Below, piece after piece: positions 1-6,762 of a stretch of 64,000 nucleotides of DNA. Source of the stretch: Oscillospiraceae bacterium (GTDB lineage: Bacteria > Bacillota > Clostridia > Oscillospirales > Oscillospiraceae); NCBI GenBank assembly GCA_902795045.1, contig CADBJU010000001.1, positions 62,001 to 126,000 on the forward strand. Direction: 5' to 3'. The position numbers and the translations under genes were made by a program. Under the pieces are notes generated by a model, which was not told the DNA's origin, did no database searches, and saw only the letters and a list, made by a program, of their open reading frames with translations. Position 1 is the first letter of the stretch. Every line of letters starts with the position of its first letter.

Positions 1-271
1 GTGTCCCGATCCAGTCGAGCAGGGGAAGGGCGAATCTTGACAGGCGAATGGTCGTACAGGGTGACTTGCCTGAGAGGTTGATCACCTTCACGCACAGCTT
101 TTCACCGGTCGCAGAGTTCCGGATCACCTGAGGCTGTGTCAGCTTCTGAACCAGCCTGCCGAGCTCCTGCCTGTCTCCGAGAAGTTGCAGCGAAGTCGTC
201 GGATACTCGCCCACAAGAGAGAGGGCGGTCACGAGACGGAAGAGATGACTGCCGGGAGAAAAGTACATCAT
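1..271 (-). CDS. Partial conjugative-element protein of unknown function
   Basis: An open frame starts at a double ATG (271/268) behind an AAGAGGAT ribosome binding site and runs off the left edge after about 90 residues, so only the N-terminus is visible. The start MMYFSPGSHLFRLV followed by alternating helices (SLQLLGDRQELGRLVQ) suggests a small helical or winged-helix domain, but I cannot name a family. It lies downstream of, and in the same direction as, the DUF6100- and DUF5697-like genes, so it is probably the next gene of that operon. The 3' end lies outside the window. Confidence 0.5.
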   Translation of the reverse strand, partial: MMYFSPGSHLFRLVTALSLVGEYPTTSLQLLGDRQELGRLVQKLTQPQVIRNSATGEKLCVKVINLSGKSPCTTIRLSRFALPLLDWIGT

Positions 272-416
272 TGCGTATCCTCTTGTATAAAGAAAAATCG
301 GTCAATGGTTTCTCCTCTTGACCGAAAAAGTGAAGTGCCAGAGCGGCCCAATAGCCTAATTTACAGACAAAAACCACCGCTAAAAACAGGTACAGAAAAT
401 GAAGAAAATTCGGCAT
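102..416 (-). CDS. Possible small membrane protein, doubtful
   Basis: From ATG 416 (AGGTG eight bases upstream, just after the stop of the preceding gene) about 50 residues look real: a single strongly hydrophobic stretch (FLHFLYLFLAVVFVC) then a short charged tail ending near YKRIRND. The rest of the frame, to position 102, overlaps the better-supported gene starting at 271 and has shadow-like Arg/Ser composition. Either a small membrane protein reads into its neighbour in another frame, or a frameshift has removed its natural stop. Function unknown. Confidence 0.25.
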   Translation of the reverse strand: MPNFLHFLYLFLAVVFVCKLGYWAALALHFFGQEEKPLTDFSLYKRIRNDVLFSRQSSLPSRDRPLSCGRVSDDFAATSRRQAGARQAGSEADTASGDPELCDR

Positions 417-434
417 GGTTTTTTGCACCTGTTT

Positions 435-1106
435 TCAGACGGCCTGTCCCGCGTTTTTCGTAATTTTTTCCTCCTGTTTGAGCCAGAGAGGGAAGTCCCG
501 CCGGGGCACGACGAAGACCTCTGTGAAGTCCTCATCGGCGGCTGCGCTGCAGTAGTAGTGAGAGCATACCGCCGGGCCGTCATCGGTCAAAACAAAGAGG
601 GCAATGGCGTCGGCCACTGTATTGACCTCAATGTTATCGTGATCCCGCTTCCGGCGCTCAGGCCGTTTCCGGTCATATACATGGCGGAAGATGAGTACGG
701 CATCCGCATAGTGAAGCGGTTCATGGTCGGAAAAATATCTCTGCAGAGCCGGGTAGAGGTAGGCGCGGATATAACTGCGCGACTCCATTTCCTTCTTCGG
801 AAGCAAGGTTGGAAGATTTACATAAAACCAATTTTCCTTTGATATGGAAATCTTAACGGGAACAGCGCTGCATACTACATCCTCAACATCCTGATAGGCG
901 CTGGGCTTGCCGGTGTAGACAGGGAGCTTGCGGGTCAACAGTGTGGTCTGCTCCGCATACCTTGCCAGACGAAGAGATACAGAATAGGCCTCTTCCAGAT
1001 AGCCTTGATCGAGGAGCTGCCGGATCAGGCGCGTTTCGGCATTCAGACGGTTGATTTTCTGCTCAATCGAGGACAGCACATCAGTAAAGGAGTTGGTTGG
1101 CAGCAT
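435..1106 (-). CDS. DUF6100-like conjugative-element protein
   Basis: This 223-residue cytoplasmic protein starts at the ATG at 1106, where GAGGAGAT sits about eleven bases upstream inside the end of the preceding gene; longer starts only cover that gene's coding sequence. The first 70 residues form amphipathic helices (LSSIEQKINRLNAETRLIRQLL). The C-terminal part is mixed alpha/beta with a basic patch around YDRKRPERRKRD. I recall proteins of this look as DUF6100, found beside DUF5697 in Clostridia integrative elements; the assignment is by resemblance only. It overlaps the upstream gene by 26 bases, implying translational coupling. No catalytic motif is evident. Confidence 0.6.
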   Translation of the reverse strand: MLPTNSFTDVLSSIEQKINRLNAETRLIRQLLDQGYLEEAYSVSLRLARYAEQTTLLTRKLPVYTGKPSAYQDVEDVVCSAVPVKISISKENWFYVNLPTLLPKKEMESRSYIRAYLYPALQRYFSDHEPLHYADAVLIFRHVYDRKRPERRKRDHDNIEVNTVADAIALFVLTDDGPAVCSHYYCSAAADEDFTEVFVVPRRDFPLWLKQEEKITKNAGQAV

Positions 1107-1683
1107 CCTGGAGTATCTCCTCTGAATGAAAAAGTACGTTCGGCTCATCTGCCCCCTGAAATTCGACTGTTGCGAAGAGACAGGGGGCCTTCGGAAGCCG
1201 CAATTCAGCAGCCATGGATATGTGGGGAAGGACAATGACGTATTTCAGATCCTCCTGCGGCTGAAGCAGTCGAAGAAGATTCTTCTCGCCTTCGTACAGT
1301 ACGACGATCTCATATCCCATGTTCTCTTTCAGAAAGAAGAGCTGCGACGGGTAAACAGCCGGATAATGGGCCATAGGCTCCACAAAGTCTATGAATTGCA
1401 GCAGCACCCAGACCGCAAGGACAATGCGCTGATCAGGCTTTGCCAGCGGGTCAAGGGCACAGTAATAACCGTCTCCGATGTCCGCGATCCGCATGTCCCG
1501 TTTAAGGTTATCCAGAATCTTCTCCGCAGTTCTTGGCGGCTTGCGCAGCATCCGGAGAAGCTGTGTTTTAGGCAGGGCGCCATATTGAGAGAGCCATTTG
1601 ATCACATGGGATTCATCTTCAAGCAGCAGATGATCACCCCCTTCTAAATAAAATAATGACTTTGGCCTCTGGACATGGTGCAT
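1081..1683 (-). CDS. DUF5697-like winged-helix protein
   Basis: This protein of up to 200 residues has an N-terminal helix-turn-helix-like part (residues 25-65, VIKWLSQYGALPKTQLLRML) and a second alpha/beta half ending in LFHSEEILQDAANQLLY. It resembles DUF5697 proteins of Clostridia conjugative elements. The start is uncertain: ATG 1683 has no good ribosome binding site, while a strong AAGGGGGTGAT lies some 15 codons inside the frame without a canonical start at ideal distance. It heads the segment downstream of virB4, and the intergenic region ahead of it holds a palindromic repeat array that could be its operator. A role as element regulator is inference. Confidence 0.55.
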   Translation of the reverse strand: MHHVQRPKSLFYLEGGDHLLLEDESHVIKWLSQYGALPKTQLLRMLRKPPRTAEKILDNLKRDMRIADIGDGYYCALDPLAKPDQRIVLAVWVLLQFIDFVEPMAHYPAVYPSQLFFLKENMGYEIVVLYEGEKNLLRLLQPQEDLKYVIVLPHISMAAELRLPKAPCLFATVEFQGADEPNVLFHSEEILQDAANQLLY

Positions 1684-1718
1684 CCGCGCTATGTCCAGTA
1701 GATGAGATGCGAATAAAC

Positions 1719-1839
1719 AACGAACATTGAATGTACGTTGTATGTACGATAATTAAGTGCTCAGAAATAACGGACAATGAATGTACATTTAATGTCCGTT
1801 AGAAGAGGATCAGAGAATAACGTACATTAAATGTCCGAT
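1719..1839. promoter_or_regulatory. Array of 21-bp palindromes, putative operator
   Basis: The consensus AACGKACATTRAATGTMCGT occurs with centres at 1729, 1779, 1790 and 1829. The 1779 and 1790 copies overlap to form a 32-bp near-perfect palindrome (1769-1800). Centres 1729, 1779 and 1829 are exactly 50 bp apart. The array fills the gap between virB4 and the DUF5697-like gene. No T-run follows, so this is not a simple terminator; a multi-dimer repressor site is the likeliest reading. Confidence 0.6.
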
Positions 1840-1863
1840 ACCAATGATCCAGCACTCTGATAA

Positions 1864-4395
1864 TTAAAGAGAGTTGTTTTCACTCTGACGGTCACGGAGT
1901 ATCGCTTCCAGCTCAGCCCGGTCTGTCGTGATCATCTCCTGCTCCTCCTTGGAGGCCTTGATGACCACGGGGACCTTGTTATTGTTGGAGCAGATCAGTG
2001 CCTCGCCTCGTTCAAACTGGGTGATTGATCGAAGCTCGGTTTTTGTGAGCTTCAAAACCTCCTGCACCGTCTTGGCTTCATCCGGTTCCAGATTCAGAAT
2101 GATCTTGTTCTTGGAGTTGTTGATGATGGCTCTGCCGTACTTGCCGTCCTCCAGACCGAAAAAGTCCGAAAGGTCCTGTGTTGCGGAGATGGCAGCGCCG
2201 CCGAAGCCGCGGATCGTTTTGAAGATCGTCAGGCAGAACTCCGCCGCCATGCGGTTGGAGTTTGCGCCGATAAGCTGCCAGATCTCGTCGATCATGATTG
2301 CTTTCTTCTTGGTGCGGTCCGCTTTTACCGTGTCCCAAACATAGTCGAGCGCGATGAACATGCCGACCGGCAGAAGCTTGCCCTTCAATTCTGAGAGATC
2401 CAGTACAATGTACTTGTTCGTCAAGTCTACGTTGGTCTGTTGATTGAAGCTCTGGGCGGAGCCGGTCACAAAGCGGCTGATGATCACCGCAAGCCGCTGG
2501 GTCATGGGATTTGTCAGCAGCTCCTCGTGCAGATCGCCGATCGTCGGCATGGTCTTGAGCCGCGGGGGAAAGCTACCTTTACTGAGATAGAGCGAGTCGT
2601 TTTCGTGGGTGATGCCGAACTTGGCATAGGTACGGATCAGCGCTTCATCGAGCATCTGCTCCTCTTCGTTGTTCATGTCCGGGATCAGAAGGGAGAAAAA
2701 GATCATCAACTGCTGGATCTTGCGGGCCAGCATCGAGTCCAGCTCACTGTAATCCAGCTCGTCGATGAGCTCCATCTCCGGGGAGATGGTCTGCCGAATC
2801 TCCATGATATTGATGCAGTGCGGGGAGCCGGGCGCGATTCGGATAAACTCGCCGCCCACCTGACGGCAGGCACGGCGAAACTCGTGGCCCTTGATCGGCG
2901 CCACAATAAAGCACTGAATCCCGCGCATCCTCATTCGTAACGCAAGAAGCTGCATGGTAAAGGTCTTTCCGGCGCCGGAGGTCCCGAGAATATTGAGATT
3001 CGCGTTCTTGTTCTTCTTGGTGTTGAACAGATCCACGATGCAGAGGGAATTATTGTGCCGGTTGATGCCCAGAAGGACACCCGCATCGTCAGACATCTCA
3101 AAACTCGTGAACATGTATGAGGAGGCCGCGCCGCTGGTCAGAACGTTGCGGCGGGATTTGCGGTCAAGCTTCGGGTCGAGCTTCAGAAAAGGCATGACCG
3201 AGGAAAAAGCCGCCTCCTGCTGGAAGCGGCAGTCACTCACGTACATATCCATAGACTTGAGCATGTCCACCATCTGCTGCTTTCTCCACATGAGCTCATC
3301 AAGGCTTTTGGCGGACACCGTCACGAAAACGGAGAGGTAAAACAGATCCTCGTTGTAGTTGGCGATGCCCTGCTTGATGTAGTAGCCCGCCTGGATGGAG
3401 TTTGTCAGCTCCTCATAGTCCGTGCTGGTATCCTGCATGCTCTTGAGCTTGGTGCGGTTGAGGCGAATGCGCTGGGCGACTTTATCTATGGTCTTGCTGC
3501 GGTTTTCCCGGTGCAGGTGTACGTCAATATCGATCCCGTCCCCGGCGTTGATGAGTGTGGACATCCACCCGGCCCTCACGCGGGAGGGGTAGCCGTTGCC
3601 GCGTATGTAAAGAAAACAGTAATAGAGCCCGTCCATAATGATGTAGTTATTATGAGTAAAGTCCACGCCGCGAGGGGAGATGAAGTGGTTTATCCGAATC
3701 TTGGGGACAGCATCGACCCCGATGACCAGGTTTCGCGCAGCCATGCTGTCCACGACAACGCGGTTTACCCTGGATTCAAAGGGCTCTTCCACACAGGAAC
3801 GGCGGTTGAAGAACATGTACAGGATCTCCGCCGTAGCCTGATCGGGATCCTTGTGCTGCACAATGGTGTTGCCGCACTGCATAAAATAGGCGCGGGCATT
3901 TTGCTCCACCGTCTGGATCGTGCTGTAGACCAACCCAAAGTCCTCACTGTCGCCCCGCCGCTGCTCCTCATACTGATAAATCAGAAAGAATCGCCGGGTC
4001 AGGGCTTCACGGTTGCCCACATCTCTTACAAAGCGGATATAGCCTTCGGCCTGACGGCGGCATTCCTCGTTGGTTTCGCCCTCCAGATCCTGGCGCAGCA
4101 GCCGGACATGCCGATCGGAGTCAGCTTTCCGGGTGATGCTCTTGAACTGCAGATGCTGGGGAGAGATCTTCAGCCAGGAGGCGAAGGAGGAGATGATGTT
4201 GAACTGCTCCTCCTCCGAGCGCAGCATGAAGTTGATGGGCTCGATCTCCAGGATCTTGATGTAGCGATTGTCCGTTGTCTCAATGATCCCGTGATGGATG
4301 CTCCTGACCGGGATGAAATCCTGGACGAATTCAAGCAGCTCCGTGATGCTTTTTTGCTTTTTTCTTTTTGTGTTTCTTGAGGCGTTTCGGGTCAT
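1864..4395 (-). CDS. VirB4-like conjugation ATPase (CD1110 type)
   Basis: This 843-residue motor ATPase of a type IV secretion system would power pilus assembly and DNA transfer at the inner face of the membrane. The N-terminal half (about 1-430) matches the VirB4 N-domain. A Walker A GTSGAGKT lies near residue 480 and a Walker B-like KKAIMIDEIWQLI near 695, with C-terminal helicase-fold elements (SATQDLSDFF) after it. Length and order match the CD1110-type VirB4 of Clostridioides conjugative transposons. ATG 4395 has AGGAGGAT twelve bases upstream inside prgI, which it overlaps by 65 bases. It belongs to the conjugation operon reading from about 9.9 kb. Confidence 0.93.
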   Translation of the reverse strand: MTRNASRNTKRKKQKSITELLEFVQDFIPVRSIHHGIIETTDNRYIKILEIEPINFMLRSEEEQFNIISSFASWLKISPQHLQFKSITRKADSDRHVRLLRQDLEGETNEECRRQAEGYIRFVRDVGNREALTRRFFLIYQYEEQRRGDSEDFGLVYSTIQTVEQNARAYFMQCGNTIVQHKDPDQATAEILYMFFNRRSCVEEPFESRVNRVVVDSMAARNLVIGVDAVPKIRINHFISPRGVDFTHNNYIIMDGLYYCFLYIRGNGYPSRVRAGWMSTLINAGDGIDIDVHLHRENRSKTIDKVAQRIRLNRTKLKSMQDTSTDYEELTNSIQAGYYIKQGIANYNEDLFYLSVFVTVSAKSLDELMWRKQQMVDMLKSMDMYVSDCRFQQEAAFSSVMPFLKLDPKLDRKSRRNVLTSGAASSYMFTSFEMSDDAGVLLGINRHNNSLCIVDLFNTKKNKNANLNILGTSGAGKTFTMQLLALRMRMRGIQCFIVAPIKGHEFRRACRQVGGEFIRIAPGSPHCINIMEIRQTISPEMELIDELDYSELDSMLARKIQQLMIFFSLLIPDMNNEEEQMLDEALIRTYAKFGITHENDSLYLSKGSFPPRLKTMPTIGDLHEELLTNPMTQRLAVIISRFVTGSAQSFNQQTNVDLTNKYIVLDLSELKGKLLPVGMFIALDYVWDTVKADRTKKKAIMIDEIWQLIGANSNRMAAEFCLTIFKTIRGFGGAAISATQDLSDFFGLEDGKYGRAIINNSKNKIILNLEPDEAKTVQEVLKLTKTELRSITQFERGEALICSNNNKVPVVIKASKEEQEMITTDRAELEAILRDRQSENNSL

Positions 4396-4714
4396 AGTGA
4401 TAGCCGATCCTCCTGAAATGTAGTCTTCGCCGATTCAAAAAGAACCGGATGATATGGCCGAGATACTGAAGCAGAGAGTCCCCGTCGATGCCCATCAGGG
4501 AAATGACAGCCAGAGGAATGAGCGTCAGCACCATGAGCACAATGTGCATCATGGCCGGCATGGACAGCCAGAACAGCTCCGGATAGCCCACAAGGGCGAG
4601 CAGGAACACGGTTTCCACCGTGTTTCGCGTTTCCAGCATCCCGCCGAAGAGCTTGCCGGAGTCCGTATAGTTTGCGGGAATGGCGAAGACATTGTTAAAT
4701 TCGTTGTTGTCTAT
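4331..4714 (-). CDS. PrgI-family conjugation membrane protein
   Basis: About 127 residues: a short polar N-terminus, the PrgI signature FAIPANYTDSGKLFGGML, two adjacent membrane segments (FLLALVGYPELFWLSMP and HIVLMVLTLIPLAVISLMG) and a very basic tail (LKKHKKKKAKK). PrgI proteins sit next to VirB4 in Gram-positive type IV secretion systems and probably form part of the membrane channel. There is no ATG, GTG or TTG at a usable position. The reading frame stays open upstream only as a shadow of the previous gene, and the best placed start is an ATA at 4714, seven bases after GGGGTGG and just past the previous stop. See findings. Confidence 0.82.
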   Translation of the reverse strand: MDNNEFNNVFAIPANYTDSGKLFGGMLETRNTVETVFLLALVGYPELFWLSMPAMMHIVLMVLTLIPLAVISLMGIDGDSLLQYLGHIIRFFLNRRRLHFRRIGYHYDPKRLKKHKKKKAKKHHGAA

Positions 4715-4718
4715 ATGC

Positions 4719-6710
4719 TTACCACCCCATCCTGTAGATGTATGCGGTTGTGTTGTAAGTGCCGAGGCGCAGGGCCTCCTGATGGTCGGGCACAAAGATG
4801 TCCACACGGTGGATGTTTTCTTCGATCCCGCTGCCGCCGCGGTCTTCAACGGTATACATGACGCCGTTGATCATGATCTGCGTACCGAAGGGATAATAGC
4901 TGGACATGGCCACCATGCCGCGCTGGGCATATTTGCCGCTGGCCGTGATGCCGTCGGAGTTCTCTCCGCAGCACTTGGGGCAGGGACAATAGTGGGTCAC
5001 GATGACGGTGAGCTCCGAAAGCGGCTCGCCCCAGACGTCTCCACCGGATACCGGCGCGTCATAGTCCACAATGGTGAGCCTTCTGAAAACCAGGGAGCCT
5101 TCATAGTCCGGCGTGTTGAAGACAACGCCGCTGCCGGCTGTGCAGTGGACCCAAGCCCTGTTCCCACCGGCGTCATAACCGGCAAAAATCAGGACATGCT
5201 CCCAGCCTTCATCTCCCGCAAGGAAAGCGAGATCGCCGGGCAGAAGCTCGGAAGCGTCGATTCCCTCCGTGTTGGGATACTGGCCGGAGGTGCCGGCACC
5301 GATCTCCACGCCCACGGCGGTATTGTAGACCCAGGAGGTAAAGCCGCTGCAGTCAAGTCCGTAGGGCCGGATCGTGCCGGTGCTGGAGGAACCGGCAGAG
5401 GTGACGAGCCGCGGCGTGTTCCAGGCGTCGTTCCAGCCGGGAGCGGATTTGCCGCCCCAGAAATAAGGAACCTTGCCCACAAGGGAAAGTGCGGTCGAGA
5501 TGATGTGTTTCCGCGCGGGGCTGCAATCCTGGGCGTTGACAAAGGCAATCAGCTCCTCATCCGTAAGGGGGACAGCCTTGCCGCCCTCCAGAGAGCCGTA
5601 AAGCGTCATCTTCAGGGCGTTGGCCATGTTTTGAATGGCTTCACCATATGTGACCTGAAACTGGCTGTATGTCGCATCGGGATTCACACCGAATGCCTGA
5701 TTGATCACAGAGTTATCAAAGGGATGGATCGTGCATTCGAGGTACGGGATCATCTCGATTGTCGGTGAGATCATCTCTTCACCGGCGGCCTCAAAGTAAG
5801 TAGCCGTGGAGTAGCTTGTGATAGAACCGCTATTATATATAGGAAGATACACGGTCACTTCACGATAGGCCGGGACCATGATATCCTCCTCGCTGCTGAG
5901 TTCCTCAACGGGTGTATAATATGTCCGCGTTTCGGTCTCATAGCTGTAAATGGGATCATCTTCATTGAAATCCACGATCTCGGCGGAGGATATGACCGTC
6001 AGCGTTACAGGCTCATACCTGTAATAGGTGACCGGGATCAGATGCTCATGCTCTTTCCGCTCGCTTGTCACTGGGAACATGGAGTCCGCCACACGCTGGA
6101 GCTTTGCTATCATGTCCTCTTTGGAGGTGTTCTGCTGTTCCATCGACGCCGAGTAGGCGGCCAGAACATAGCAGGTGTCGTATCCGGCAGAGCTGTGTCC
6201 GTAGTTGATGAGGGAATCCATGGAGAGCTTGTAATCACATCCGCCTTCCTCAATCAGGCGGTCCACCCTGGCGAGAGATAATTCATATCCGTAATCCACG
6301 ACGGAGGAGACTGCCTTTGCCATTTCACTGTATGTATCTGTAAGAGTCGCCCCCTCCACCGGCTTTGTCCCGTTCAGGCCGAATATGCCGTTGGTGACAA
6401 TGGAAGGGAGAGAAACGATCGTCACAATGATAAAAGTGAGAAAGAGTGCAGTGCAGATGAGAAGCTTGTACAGGGTATGACGCGCAGACCATGCGGCGGC
6501 CGCAAGCGCACCCCATGGGCCAGCGGCAGCGGCGCCTTTGGCCGCGCCTGCAATGGCCTTGCCGGTTTTCGCGGCGCCGGCTGCAGTGGCTCCGGCAGAG
6601 GAGGCCGAGGCTTGCTGCCGCATGGTGTTGACGACACGGGAAAGGTTTGATGCCGCGTTTGAAAAGCTGTCGGAGCCGTCGCCAAGTTGACGCTTGTCCG
6701 GCTCAGCCAT
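4719..6710 (-). CDS. Conjugal cell-wall hydrolase, NlpC/P60 plus 3D domain
   Basis: This 663-residue protein has an Ala-rich cytoplasmic N-terminus, one membrane segment near residues 85-110 (LLICTALFLTFIIVTIVSLP), a long extracytoplasmic stalk, an NlpC/P60 peptidase domain (about 400-550; catalytic-type GLDCSGF, later HVLIF) and a C-terminal 3D (Asp-Asp-Asp) domain (about 570-663; CPCPKCCG, VEDRGG, HRVDIFVPDHQEA). It corresponds to the CD1107/CD1108-type proteins of Clostridia conjugative transposons, and should open peptidoglycan for the transfer channel. The second (3D) domain may add lytic-transglycosylase activity. ATG 6710 follows GGAGGTGATCACTT. The gene ends four bases before the prgI start. 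Confidence 0.9.
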   Translation of the reverse strand: MAEPDKRQLGDGSDSFSNAASNLSRVVNTMRQQASASSAGATAAGAAKTGKAIAGAAKGAAAAGPWGALAAAAWSARHTLYKLLICTALFLTFIIVTIVSLPSIVTNGIFGLNGTKPVEGATLTDTYSEMAKAVSSVVDYGYELSLARVDRLIEEGGCDYKLSMDSLINYGHSSAGYDTCYVLAAYSASMEQQNTSKEDMIAKLQRVADSMFPVTSERKEHEHLIPVTYYRYEPVTLTVISSAEIVDFNEDDPIYSYETETRTYYTPVEELSSEEDIMVPAYREVTVYLPIYNSGSITSYSTATYFEAAGEEMISPTIEMIPYLECTIHPFDNSVINQAFGVNPDATYSQFQVTYGEAIQNMANALKMTLYGSLEGGKAVPLTDEELIAFVNAQDCSPARKHIISTALSLVGKVPYFWGGKSAPGWNDAWNTPRLVTSAGSSSTGTIRPYGLDCSGFTSWVYNTAVGVEIGAGTSGQYPNTEGIDASELLPGDLAFLAGDEGWEHVLIFAGYDAGGNRAWVHCTAGSGVVFNTPDYEGSLVFRRLTIVDYDAPVSGGDVWGEPLSELTVIVTHYCPCPKCCGENSDGITASGKYAQRGMVAMSSYYPFGTQIMINGVMYTVEDRGGSGIEENIHRVDIFVPDHQEALRLGTYNTTAYIYRMGW

Positions 6711-6762
6711 AAGTGATCACCTCCAAATAAGGCAGCCGGACCTAAGCCCGACTGCCTTGAGA

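Noticed and set aside
4680-5768. Long plus-strand open frame (362 codons)
   Set aside because: It is antisense to the NlpC/P60-3D gene, has no family motif and no ribosome binding site.
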